This document shows positions 40,536 to 48,528 of a stretch of DNA of 64,000 nucleotides, in pieces. The position numbers and the translations under genes were made by a program. The stretch comes from Kitasatospora cheerisanensis KCTC 2395 (GTDB lineage Bacteria; Actinomycetota; Actinomycetes; Streptomycetales; Streptomycetaceae), in the NCBI RefSeq assembly GCF_000696185.1, contig NZ_KK853997.1, forward strand, positions 4,945,602-5,009,601, read 5' to 3'. The notes beneath the pieces are model-generated. The model did not search any database, was not told the DNA's origin, and saw nothing but the letters and a program-made list of their open reading frames with translations. How positions within the stretch are numbered: position 1 is the stretch's first letter; every line of letters begins with the position of its first letter.

Positions 40536-42890
40536 TTACTGCTCGACGGTCTTGCGGGTCCGGCGCGGGGCCGGGATCTCCTCGGCCGCGATCGGGGCGG
40601 CGACCTTCTTGGCGGCCCGCTTGCGCGGAGCCGGAGCGGTCTCCTCGGCCACCACTGTCTCGGCGGCGACGGCCTTCTTGGTCGCCCGCTTGCGCGGGGC
40701 GGGGGCCGCGGCCTCCTCGGCCGGAGCCTCGGCGACCTTCTTGGCGGCCCGCTTGCGCGGGGCCGGAGCGGTCTCCTCGGCCACCACGGTCTCGGCGGCG
40801 ACGGCCTTCTTGGCGACCCGCTTGCGCGGCGCCGGGATCTCCTCCGCCGGGGTCTCGACCGCGGCGACGGCCTTCTTCACGGCCCGCTTGCGGGGAGCCG
40901 GAGCGGTCTCCTCGGCGGCGGGGGCCTCGACCGCGGCGACGGCCTTCTTGGTCGTCCGCTTGCGCGGTGCGGGGGCCGCGGCCTCCTCGGCCGGAGCCTC
41001 GGCGACCTTCTCGGCGACCTTCTTGGCGGCCCGCTTGCGCGGGGCCGGAGCGGTCTCCTCGGCCACCACGGTCTCGGCGGCGACGGCCTTCTTGGCGGCC
41101 CGCTTGCGCGGCGCCGGAGCCTCGACCACCGGCTCGGCGGTCTCCACCACGACCTCGGCGACCGTCTCCGCGGCCGGCGCGGCAGCCTTGCGGGTGCGCT
41201 TGCGCGGCGTCCGGGCCGGCGCCTCGGCGGCGGGCTCGGCGACGACCGGGGCCTCGACCACGGGGGCCTCGACCACGGGGGTCACGGCCGCCTCGACCAC
41301 GGCGGGAGCGGCCGCGGCGGAGCGGCGGTTGCGGCTGCGACGGCGCGAGCTGCGGCCCTCGGACGGGGCGGTCGCGGCCGGCTGCTGCTCGGTGGCCGGC
41401 ACGGCGGGCGTCGCCGTGGTCTCGGTGCCGGCGACGGAGCTGCCGCCACGGGTGCGACGGCGCTCGCGGCTGCGGCGCGGACGCTCGGCCGGAGCCGGCG
41501 TCTCGGGGGCGCTGCCGCGTCCGCCGCGGCCACCGCCACCGGTGCCTGCGCCGGTGCCGCGGCCCGCGCGCTGGCCGCGGCCGCCGGTCTCGCCGAGGTC
41601 CTCGACCTCTTCGGCGGCCAGGCCGGCCCGGGTGCGCTCGGAGCGGGGCAGGATGCCCTTGGTGCCGGGCGCGATGCGGAGCAGCTCGTACAGGTGCGGG
41701 GAGGTCGAGTAGGTCTCCTCCGGGTCGTTGAACGGCAGGTCCAGCGCCTTGTTGATGAGCTGCCAGCGCGGGATGTCGTCCCAGTCGACCAGGGTGACGG
41801 CGGTGCCCGAGGCGCCGGCGCGGCCGGTGCGGCCGATCCGGTGCAGGTAGGTCTTCTCGTCGTCGGTGCACTGGTAGTTGATGACGTGCGTGACGCCCTC
41901 GACGTCGATGCCGCGGGCGGCGACGTCGGTGCAGACCAGGACGTCGACCTTGCCGTTGCGGAAGGCGCGCAGCGCCTGCTCGCGGGCGCCCTGGCCGAGG
42001 TCGCCGTGCACGGCGCCGGCCGCGAAGCCGCGCTTGGTGAGCTGGTCGGCGACGTCGGCGGCGGTGCGCTTGGTGCGGCAGAAGATCATCGCGAGTCCGC
42101 GGCCGTCGGCCTGCAGGATCCGGGAGACCATCTCGACCTTGTCGAGCGAGTGCGCACGGAAGATGTGCTGCTCGATGTTGGCGACGGTGGTGCCGGTGTC
42201 GTCCGGCGCGGCGGCCCGGATGTGGGTCGGCTGGCTCATGTACCGGCGGGCCAGCGAGATGACCTGGCCAGGCATGGTGGCGGAGAACAGCAGGGTCTGC
42301 CGCTTGGCGGGCAGCATCGTGATGATCTTCTCGACGTCGGGCAGGAAGCCCAGGTCGAGCATCTCGTCGGCCTCGTCCAGCACCAGCGCGCGGACCTTGG
42401 ACAGGTCGAGCTTGCGCTGGCCGGCCAGGTCGAGCAGGCGGCCGGGGGTGCCGACGACGATGTCGACGCCCTTCTTCAGGGCCTCGACCTGCGGCTCGTA
42501 GGCGCGGCCGCCGTAGACCGCGAGCACGCGGACGTTGCGGACCTTGCCGGCGGTCTGCAGGTCGTTGGTGACCTGGGTGCAGAGCTCGCGGGTGGGGACC
42601 ACGATGAGCGCCTGCGGGCTCTCGGTGAGCTGCTCGGCGGTGGCCCGGCCGGCGGCGACGTCGGCCTTCACCACGACGCGCTCGATCAGCGGGAGTCCGA
42701 AGCCCAGGGTCTTGCCGGTGCCGGTCTTGGCCTGGCCGATGACGTCGTGGCCGGTCAGCGCGACCGGCAGGGTCATCTCCTGGATCGGGAAGGGGTGGAC
42801 GATGCCGACGGCCTCCAGGGCCTCGGCGGTCTCCGGGAGGATCCCGAGGTCCCGGAAGGTCGTCTTGATGGGTTCGGCGGTGGTGGACAG
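40536..42890 (-). CDS. DEAD-box RNA helicase with basic repeat tail
   Basis: An RhlE/CsdA-like helicase of about 784 aa. The Q-motif and motif I (AKTGTGKT) are followed by VPTRELC, TPGRLLD, motif II DEADEML and motif III SATM. The second lobe has RTKRTAADVADQL, DVAARGID and HRIGRTGRAG. The C-terminal 350 residues are Ala/Pro/Glu/Lys-rich with eight APRKRxxKK units, a likely RNA-binding, histone H1-like tail. The start is unclear: sequence context fits a CTG at 42890 (GGAAGAGG upstream), and no ATG or GTG is close. It occupies the position of Rv3211. It probably helps ribosome assembly or RNA decay in the cold. Confidence 0.88.
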   Translation of the reverse strand: MSTTAEPIKTTFRDLGILPETAEALEAVGIVHPFPIQEMTLPVALTGHDVIGQAKTGTGKTLGFGLPLIERVVVKADVAAGRATAEQLTESPQALIVVPTRELCTQVTNDLQTAGKVRNVRVLAVYGGRAYEPQVEALKKGVDIVVGTPGRLLDLAGQRKLDLSKVRALVLDEADEMLDLGFLPDVEKIITMLPAKRQTLLFSATMPGQVISLARRYMSQPTHIRAAAPDDTGTTVANIEQHIFRAHSLDKVEMVSRILQADGRGLAMIFCRTKRTAADVADQLTKRGFAAGAVHGDLGQGAREQALRAFRNGKVDVLVCTDVAARGIDVEGVTHVINYQCTDDEKTYLHRIGRTGRAGASGTAVTLVDWDDIPRWQLINKALDLPFNDPEETYSTSPHLYELLRIAPGTKGILPRSERTRAGLAAEEVEDLGETGGRGQRAGRGTGAGTGGGGRGGRGSAPETPAPAERPRRSRERRRTRGGSSVAGTETTATPAVPATEQQPAATAPSEGRSSRRRSRNRRSAAAAPAVVEAAVTPVVEAPVVEAPVVAEPAAEAPARTPRKRTRKAAAPAAETVAEVVVETAEPVVEAPAPRKRAAKKAVAAETVVAEETAPAPRKRAAKKVAEKVAEAPAEEAAAPAPRKRTTKKAVAAVEAPAAEETAPAPRKRAVKKAVAAVETPAEEIPAPRKRVAKKAVAAETVVAEETAPAPRKRAAKKVAEAPAEEAAAPAPRKRATKKAVAAETVVAEETAPAPRKRAAKKVAAPIAAEEIPAPRRTRKTVEQ
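40545..41125. repeat. Degenerate tandem repeats encoding the helicase tail
   Basis: Eight units of about 64-80 nt share a core encoding PAPRKRxxKK, with spacers such as VAAETVVAEETA occurring three times nearly unchanged. A ninth, degenerate unit (PAPRRTRK) ends the protein. Near-identity at DNA level suggests recent unit duplication and likely length variation between strains. Confidence 0.75.
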
Positions 42891-43359
42891 GGTGCTGCCT
42901 CTTCCGTGTGGAGGGGCCGAGTTCGAGCGCGTCCTGCCGTGCCCGCGCTGCCCGGTGAGGGGCGCGTCGGGCGGGCGGCGCGGGGGAGGGCGTCCCGTTC
43001 TACGGGGTCGTGCGGCCCGGCGCGTCGAGGCGCGGTCCGCGGCGGCCCTCGCTCGGCCTGATGCGGTGCCTGGGCCCGAGGCTCGGGCCAGGTCGGAGCC
43101 GATCGGGTCTCCGACCGGGCATCCGCGTACGTGAGCGCCGGGTGCGGTGCACCGGGGGCGGAAACGCCACCGGGTACGACTGCGCGGCCTGCCGACGAAG
43201 CGGACGGGCCGCGCGGGTTCACACCTGGCCTCGCTACCTACCATACAGTCAAGCGACGACTCGAACACGTGACGGCGAATACTCCGACCGGCCGCGCCGG
43301 GGTGGCGGGACCGCCCGCGACCGTTCCGGCACCGGCCGGGACCACTAAGGTCAGGTGCC
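42891..43359. other. Divergent region between helicase and ferritin-like genes
   Basis: No gene is supported in these 469 nt, though the helicase frame stays open on the minus strand. An AT-richer patch at 43230-43275 (TTGACT and TATGGT/TAGGTA on the minus strand, poorly spaced) may hold the helicase promoter, which would leave a 5' leader of over 300 nt. The right edge carries the promoter of the ferritin-like gene. Confidence 0.45.
43346..43351 (+). promoter_or_regulatory. -10 element of a probable leaderless ferritin-like transcript
   Basis: TAAGGT lies 8 nt before the ATG at 43360. Confidence 0.4.
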
Positions 43360-44085
43360 ATGGAGACTCAGGAACCCGGTGACGGGATCACCGACTCGAT
43401 CGGGCCCTGGTCGGCCCGGGCCGCCGACCCGCAGTACCGCGCGGCGGTGCTCGACCTGCTCGGCGCGCTCGCGTACGGCGAGCTGAGCGCCTTCGAGCGG
43501 CTCGCCGAGGACGCCAAGTTCGCACCCGGCATCGAGGAGAAGGCCGCGCTGGCCCGGATGGCCTCCGCCGAGTTCCAGCACTACCAGTTGCTGCACGACC
43601 GGCTGGCCGAGGTGGGCGCCGACCCGGTCGCGGTGATGGAGCCGTTCGTCGAGCCGCTGGAGGCCTTCCACCGGATGACCGCCCCGGCCGACTGGCTGGA
43701 GGGCCTGGTCAAGGCGTACGTCGGCGACGCCATCGCCACCGACTTCTACCGCGAGGTGGCGGTCCGGCTGGACGACGACACCCGGGACCTGGTGCTGCGG
43801 GTGATGGCCGACACCGGGCACGCCGAGTTCGCGGTGGACCGGGTGCGGCAGGCGATCGAGGACGACCCGCGGGTCGGCGGCCGGCTCGCGCTGTGGGGCC
43901 GGCGGCTGATGGGCGAGGCGCTCAGCCAGGCGCAGCGGGTGGTCGCCGAGCGGGACGCGCTGTCCAACCTGCTGGTCGGCGGCGCGCAGGTGCGCGGCTT
44001 CGACCTGGTCGAGGTCGGCAAGATGTTCAACCGGATCACCGAGACCCACACCAAGCGGATGGCGGCGCTCGGCCTCGCCTCCTGA
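43360..44085 (+). CDS. Ferritin-like fold protein (MiaE-related)
   Basis: A 241-aa all-helical protein. A four-helix bundle with carboxylate/histidine positions is suggested by YGELSAFERLAEDAKFAP, ASAEFQHYQLLHDRLAEV, KAYVGDAIATDFYREVAV and ADTGHAEFAVDRVRQAIED. The E, ExxH-type spacing fits the ferritin-like/tRNA-hydroxylase superfamily, and homologues are annotated as ferritin-like fold proteins (position of Rv3210c). A diiron centre is likely but its substrate is unknown. It is divergent from the DEAD-box helicase gene and converges on a small membrane-protein gene with a 15-nt gap. Confidence 0.85.
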   Translation: METQEPGDGITDSIGPWSARAADPQYRAAVLDLLGALAYGELSAFERLAEDAKFAPGIEEKAALARMASAEFQHYQLLHDRLAEVGADPVAVMEPFVEPLEAFHRMTAPADWLEGLVKAYVGDAIATDFYREVAVRLDDDTRDLVLRVMADTGHAEFAVDRVRQAIEDDPRVGGRLALWGRRLMGEALSQAQRVVAERDALSNLLVGGAQVRGFDLVEVGKMFNRITETHTKRMAALGLAS

Positions 44086-44100
44086 GCCGGCCGGAAGGCG

Positions 44101-44379
44101 TCAGGCGTGGCGGTGACGGCCGCCGCGCCGCCGCGGCGCGAGGTCCGGCCGGGCCGGCACCGACACCAGCAGGACCGCCACCACGCCGGACACCGCCAGC
44201 TGCACCGCCGGGGCGTGCCCGTCCATCACGTAGTGGGTGAGCTTCCCGGCGAGCACGGCGGACACCAGCGCGGTGCCCACCGGCAGGGCGCGCGACCGCG
44301 CGTACAGCGCCGGCCGGGCCAGCAGGGCGCCGAACCCGACGGCGAGACCGATCATGACGAACGCGATCGTCTCCCACAC
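44101..44379 (-). CDS. Small three-helix membrane protein (hypothetical)
   Basis: A 92-aa protein from the GTG at 44379, with GGGAGG upstream. Three hydrophobic helices are evident (TIAFVMIGLAVGFGALLA, LPVGTALVSAVLAGKLTHYV, VQLAVSGVVAVLLVSVP), with a basic His/Arg-rich tail (PRRRGGRHRHA). The reading frame is open further upstream but without coding character. Its function is unknown. It lies between the ferritin-like and DUF3107 genes. Confidence 0.65.
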   Translation of the reverse strand: MWETIAFVMIGLAVGFGALLARPALYARSRALPVGTALVSAVLAGKLTHYVMDGHAPAVQLAVSGVVAVLLVSVPARPDLAPRRRGGRHRHA

Positions 44380-44452
44380 GGCTGCCTCCCGGGGTTGTGC
44401 GGCGCTGCGGCACCCACCGCCTACCCGCCCCGGCCCGCCGGTACGCACAGCA

Positions 44453-44490
44453 CGGCGCCCCGTCCCCCCGGGCGGGGGAACGGGGCGCCG
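44453..44490 (-). terminator. Terminator after the DUF3107 gene
   Basis: CGGCGCCCCGT and CCCCC pair with GGGGG and ACGGGGCGCCG (16 bp, one mismatch, 4-nt loop), 10 nt beyond the stop. Confidence 0.75.
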
Positions 44491-44500
44491 CGACGCGGGC

Positions 44501-44728
44501 TCAGAGAGTGCCGAAGCCGACCTTGCGGACGGACGGCTCACCGATCTCGACGTACGCGAGCCGGTCCGCCGGGACCAGCACCTTGCGGCCGTGCTCGTCG
44601 GACAGCGTGAACAGCTTCGAAGTGCCGTCCAGCGCCTTGGCGACCGCGTCCGCGACCTCTTCGGCAGTTTGCGCGCTCTCCAGGACGATCTCCCGGTTCG
44701 CGTTCTGCACGCCGATCTTGACCTCCAC
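44501..44728 (-). CDS. DUF3107 small protein (TB9.4-like)
   Basis: A 75-aa cytoplasmic protein: EVKIGVQNANREIVLESAQT, then EEVADAVAKALDGTS and a hairpin ending VPADRLAYVEIGEPSVRKVG. This is the compact DUF3107 fold (Rv3208A/TB9.4 in M. tuberculosis), widely conserved in actinobacteria and of unknown function. The GTG at 44728 has GGAGGGACGG upstream. It is 138 nt downstream of the TetR gene on the same strand, as in mycobacteria, and is followed by a strong terminator. Confidence 0.92.
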   Translation of the reverse strand: MEVKIGVQNANREIVLESAQTAEEVADAVAKALDGTSKLFTLSDEHGRKVLVPADRLAYVEIGEPSVRKVGFGTL

Positions 44729-44866
44729 GGCTTCCGTCCCTCCGGTAGCTGGCCGCACGCCCGGCCGCAGTTCGCGGACGGTGCGCCGTACGGGCATCAC
44801 CTTAAGGCAGTAACCCGGCCGGACGGCGAAGGTCCGGGCCCGGTCCGCTCAGGGCCGAATCGGGGG

Positions 44867-45523
44867 TCACTCGCCGGCGGCGCCGGAGCCCTCCGCGGTC
44901 GGGTGCATCGGGAAGCCCTTCAGACCGCGCCAGGCCAGGCTGGCGACCAGCCGGACCGCCTCGTCGCGCGGGACCTCGGACTCCTGGGAGAGCCAGTACC
45001 GGGCGGTGATCTGGGCCAGGCCGCAGACGCCCACGGCGAGCAGCTTGGCCTCCGCCTCCGGCAGGTCGGTGTCCTCGGCGATCACCTTGGAGACCAGGGT
45101 GGCGCTCAGGTCGGTGGCCCGCTCGACCCGGTCGCGCACGGCCGGCTCGTTGGTCAGGTCCGACTCGAAGACCAGGCGGAACGCGCCGGACTTGCTGGAG
45201 ACGTAGTGGAAGTACGCCTCCATGGTCGCGGCGACGCGCTGCTTGTTGTCGTTGGTCGCCTCCAGCGCGGCCCGGGTGCCGTCCACCAGGGCGTCGCAGT
45301 GCTTGTCCAGCAGCGCGAGGTAGAGCTCCAGCTTCCCCGGGAAGTGCTGGTACAGCACCGGCTTGCTGACGCCGGCCCGCTCGGCGATGTCGTCCATGGC
45401 GGCCGCGTGGTAGCCCTGGGCGACGAACACCTCCTGGGCGGCTCCGAGCAGTTGTTCACGGCGGGCGCTTCGCGGCAGGCGGGCACCGCGCGGGCGCTCC
45501 TGCGCCTCCTGGATGGCCGTCAC
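44867..45523 (-). CDS. TetR/AcrR family transcriptional regulator
   Basis: A 218-aa repressor-type regulator. The N-terminal helix-turn-helix runs ARREQLLGAAQEVFVAQGYH, AAMDDIAERAGVSKPVLYQH, FPGKLELYLALLDKHCDALV. A helical ligand domain follows (YFHYVSSKSGAFRLVFESDL). The GTG at 45523 is chosen because GAGGAG lies 4 nt upstream; a GTG 12 nt earlier overlaps that site. It matches the position of Rv3208, next to DUF3107. It is divergent from an alpha/beta hydrolase gene with 251 nt between, containing AT-rich TACTTTTCGGTA, a weak dyad that could be its operator. Confidence 0.9.
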   Translation of the reverse strand: MTAIQEAQERPRGARLPRSARREQLLGAAQEVFVAQGYHAAAMDDIAERAGVSKPVLYQHFPGKLELYLALLDKHCDALVDGTRAALEATNDNKQRVAATMEAYFHYVSSKSGAFRLVFESDLTNEPAVRDRVERATDLSATLVSKVIAEDTDLPEAEAKLLAVGVCGLAQITARYWLSQESEVPRDEAVRLVASLAWRGLKGFPMHPTAEGSGAAGE

Positions 45524-45760
45524 GGCGCTCCTCACTTCACGGTCTGCGATGGGCTGGCAAGGTGATTGATTCTACTTTTCGGTAACCCGCTCGTGCGCGG
45601 GTGAAGCCGAGTAAAGCGCACAACCGCCCTTGTCGGGACCCCACAATACGGTTCGGACCTGGACTGTCCACAGGCCGAGACCGGCCCGGAACGGCCCCCG
45701 GGGCGGACCCGGGCCGGAAACCGGCCGGGTGCGACCGCACCGGCGGCGGGCCGTCCTCAC

Positions 45761-45766
45761 TACCAT
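45761..45766 (+). promoter_or_regulatory. Candidate -10 of a leaderless hydrolase transcript
   Basis: TACCAT lies 8 nt before the ATG at 45775, and no Shine-Dalgarno is present. Confidence 0.35.
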
Positions 45767-45774
45767 CGTGCTCC

Positions 45775-46692
45775 ATGAGCGCCGCCCAGCACCCTCTCCC
45801 CGCCCTGGAGCCCTACCGCACCGTGGAGGTGCCCGGAGCGGCACTGGCCGTCAGCCGCCACGGCGAACCCCGCGACGGGCTCCCGCCCGCACTGTTCGTT
45901 CACGGCCTCGGCGGCTCCGGCGACAACTGGCTGGAGCTGCTCGAACAGCTCGGCGGCGACGTCGACGGCGAGACCGTCGACCTGCCCGGCTTCGGCTGGT
46001 CCGCGCCGCCGCTGGACGGCAACCTGAGCCTCTCCGGCCACGTCCGCGCGGTCATCGGGTACCTGGAGGAGACCGGCCGCGGGCCGGTCCACCTGTTCGG
46101 CAACTCGCTCGGCGGCGCGGTCTCCGTCCGGCTCGCCGCGCTCCGCCCCGACCTGGTGCGCAGCCTCACCCTGATCTCCCCGGCCCTGCCCGAGCTGCCC
46201 CCGCAGCGCACCGCCTGGCCGACCGGGCTGCTCGCCGTCCCCGGCGTCGTCGAACTGATCCGCCGCCGCAGCGCCGGCGCCGACCCGGAGAGCGCCACCG
46301 CCGACCTGCTGCGGCTGGTCTACGGCGACCCCGAGGGCATCCCCGCGCACCGCCGGGCCCGCGCCGTCGCCGAGTACCGGCGCCGCTCCGCGCTCCCGTA
46401 CGCGCTGCACGCGCTGGCCGGGTCCGCGCGCGGCATCGTCAGCGCCTACACCGAGCGCGGCGAGCAGTCGCTGTGGCGGCAGGCCGCGCAGGTCGAGGCG
46501 CCGGTGCTGCTGGTGTACGGACTGAAGGACAAGCTGGTCTCCTACCGCTCCGCCCGGCGGGCCTGCGCCGCGTTCCGCGACGCCCGGCTGCTGGTGCTCC
46601 CCGAGTCCGGGCACGTGGCGATGCTGGAGCACCCCGAGCCGGTCGCCCGCGCCGTCCGCGAACTGCTCGCCGAGGCCGACGCCGCGCGCTGA
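45775..46692 (+). CDS. Alpha/beta hydrolase
   Basis: A 305-aa enzyme. PALFVHGLGGSGDNWLELLE contains the HG oxyanion motif, LFGNSLGGAVSVRLA the nucleophile serine, LLVYGLKDKLVSYRSARRAC the acid and VLPESGHVAMLEHPEPVARA the histidine. This pattern is close to haloperoxidase/epoxide hydrolase-like and lipase-like members. No signal peptide is visible. The ATG at 45775 is preferred; the frame is open upstream. It is divergent from the TetR gene, which may regulate it. The substrate is not known. Confidence 0.88.
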   Translation: MSAAQHPLPALEPYRTVEVPGAALAVSRHGEPRDGLPPALFVHGLGGSGDNWLELLEQLGGDVDGETVDLPGFGWSAPPLDGNLSLSGHVRAVIGYLEETGRGPVHLFGNSLGGAVSVRLAALRPDLVRSLTLISPALPELPPQRTAWPTGLLAVPGVVELIRRRSAGADPESATADLLRLVYGDPEGIPAHRRARAVAEYRRRSALPYALHALAGSARGIVSAYTERGEQSLWRQAAQVEAPVLLVYGLKDKLVSYRSARRACAAFRDARLLVLPESGHVAMLEHPEPVARAVRELLAEADAAR

Positions 46693-46968
46693 ACGGGCCG
46701 CCCGCGCGGGCGGGAGCGGCGAAAACGCGGCGGAGACACCCGAGGTCACGGCCGTTCACTCGATCAGGTGGCAAGCCGGGCCGGGCCCCCAGGGGTTCCG
46801 GCCCGGCGCTCTACCGTCGTGTTGTCGGACCGAACAGGTGTGGGGGGCACGACGGCGAGGGCGGCGGACGCGGGGGAGCGGACACCGGCCGAACGGCCGC
46901 CGAGCACGGACGCACTCCCTGGTCGTAGCGCCGGAAACCCGTCGAAACGCTCTTGCTCAGGAGGCGTC

Positions 46969-48528
46969 GTGCGCATCGCTCTGCTCACCGAGGGCACCCA
47001 GGCCAACGCGCAGCGTGGCGAAGGCGGTTGGTGCGGCCGCCTGGTCGACGGCCTGCCCGAGCACGAGTTCCGCCTCTACCGGCTGCTGCCCGCCGACCGG
47101 CCCGCCCCGCCCAGCGGGGTGCGCGGCCTGCACGGCGTCCACGAACTGCCCATGTGGGGCCGCCGCCCGGCCGGCCGCGGACCCGCCCCGCTGCGCCGCC
47201 GGGCCTACCTGAAGGCGTACGAGGAGCTGGTCCGCGCCCTGGTGCTGCCCGGCGAGCGGGCCGGGTTCGGGCCCGCGCTGTACCGGCTGGCCGCGCTCGG
47301 CCGCGACGACGACGCGCTGCCCGCCTTCCTCGCCTCCGGCCACGCGCACCGCACGCTGGAGCGGATCTGGCGCACGCCCGGCGCCGACACCGCCGCCGGC
47401 CAGCCGCAGGTCTGCGACGTGCTGGTCGCCGCCGACCTGCTGGAACAGTGCCTGCGGCCGCTCTCCGCACCCTGGTACGGCACCGGCCCGGCCGGGCTCG
47501 GCGGCGCCGACCTGTGCCACGTGGTCGGCGGCGGGCCGGCCGCGCTGCCCGCGCTGGTCGCCCGCGAACTGCACGGCGTCCCGTTCGTGGTCACCGAGCA
47601 CGGCCTGCACCTGCGCGAGCAGTACCGCGGCTACCGCACCGCCCCCTACCGGTGGCCGGTCCGGGCGCTGCTGCTGTCCTTCTTCCGGCAGCTCACCGAG
47701 GAGACCTACCGGCAGGCCGCGATACTCACCCCCGGCAGCGCCTACGACCGGCAGTGGCAGCGGCAGTGCGGCGGCGACCCGGCCCGCACCCGGATCGTCC
47801 ACGAGGGCACCCCCGCCACCGGGCGGGCCGCCGCCGGGGCCGAACCCGCGGCGCCCACGCTGGTCTGGGCCGGCGCACTGGAACCCGGGCGCGACCCCGA
47901 ACTGATGCTGCACGCCTTCGCGCACGTCCGCGCCGAACTGCCCGACGCCCGGCTGACCGTGTACGGCGAGGAGGGCGCACCCGGCTACCTCGCGCACTGC
48001 GAGGCGATCGCCGAACGGCTCGGCATCGCCGCCGCCGTCGAGTTCGCCGGCCGGCCGGAGAGCCTGGCCGCGGCCTGGGAGGCCGGCAGCGCCGTGGTGT
48101 TCAGCGCGCTCGCCCAGCGCAGCCCCCGGCTGCTCGCCGACGCCATGCTCAGCGGCCGCGCCGTGATCGCCACCGAGGTCGGCGTCGCCCGCGAGGTGCT
48201 CGGCCCCACCGGGCTGCTGGTGCCGCCGCGCAGCCCGCGCGCCCTCGCCGGGGCCTGCCTGGCGCTGCTCCGCGACCACGAGCGCCGGTCCCGGCTCGGA
48301 CTGGCCGGCCGGCTGCGGGCGCAGGAACGCTTCGCCGTGGAACCGGTGGTCGGCGCGTTCCGCGAGATCTACCTCGAACTTGTCTCCCGCTACCCGGCGT
48401 TCCCGGCCCGCCCGGGCACCCCCGCCCGGCCGTTCGCCCGCCCCGCCGAGTACTGGGTGGCGGGCGGCGGAACCCCGCCGCCCGCCGCCGAACCGGTCGC
48501 CGGCCCCGCCCTCGCGGAGGCGGTGTGA
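46969..48528 (+). CDS. DUF3492 / PelF-like GT4 glycosyltransferase
   Basis: A 519-aa retaining glycosyltransferase. The start is GTG 46969 with AGGAGG 4 nt upstream. The N-terminus IALLTEGTQANAQRGEGGWC is the DUF3492 opening typical of PelF, followed by VPFVVTEHGLHLREQYRGY and ILTPGSAYDRQWQRQCG. The GT-B C-terminal domain has TLVWAGALEPGRDPELMLHA, PDARLTVYGEEGAPGYLAHC and the EX7E-like SPRLLADAMLSGRAVIATEV. The tail is Pro-rich. It overlaps the next gene by GTGA, and that gene overlaps an epimerase gene by ATGA. The trio looks like a small extracellular-polysaccharide or glycoconjugate module. Confidence 0.88.
   Translation: MRIALLTEGTQANAQRGEGGWCGRLVDGLPEHEFRLYRLLPADRPAPPSGVRGLHGVHELPMWGRRPAGRGPAPLRRRAYLKAYEELVRALVLPGERAGFGPALYRLAALGRDDDALPAFLASGHAHRTLERIWRTPGADTAAGQPQVCDVLVAADLLEQCLRPLSAPWYGTGPAGLGGADLCHVVGGGPAALPALVARELHGVPFVVTEHGLHLREQYRGYRTAPYRWPVRALLLSFFRQLTEETYRQAAILTPGSAYDRQWQRQCGGDPARTRIVHEGTPATGRAAAGAEPAAPTLVWAGALEPGRDPELMLHAFAHVRAELPDARLTVYGEEGAPGYLAHCEAIAERLGIAAAVEFAGRPESLAAAWEAGSAVVFSALAQRSPRLLADAMLSGRAVIATEVGVAREVLGPTGLLVPPRSPRALAGACLALLRDHERRSRLGLAGRLRAQERFAVEPVVGAFREIYLELVSRYPAFPARPGTPARPFARPAEYWVAGGGTPPPAAEPVAGPALAEAV

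Noticed and set aside
40374..43061. 895-codon plus-strand open frame over the helicase gene
   Set aside because: It is an antisense shadow produced by extreme GC bias; the minus strand has all DEAD-box motifs.
45560..45600. TetR operator at TACTTTTCGGTA
   Set aside because: Only three base pairs at each end are symmetric, so it is too weak to list as a site.
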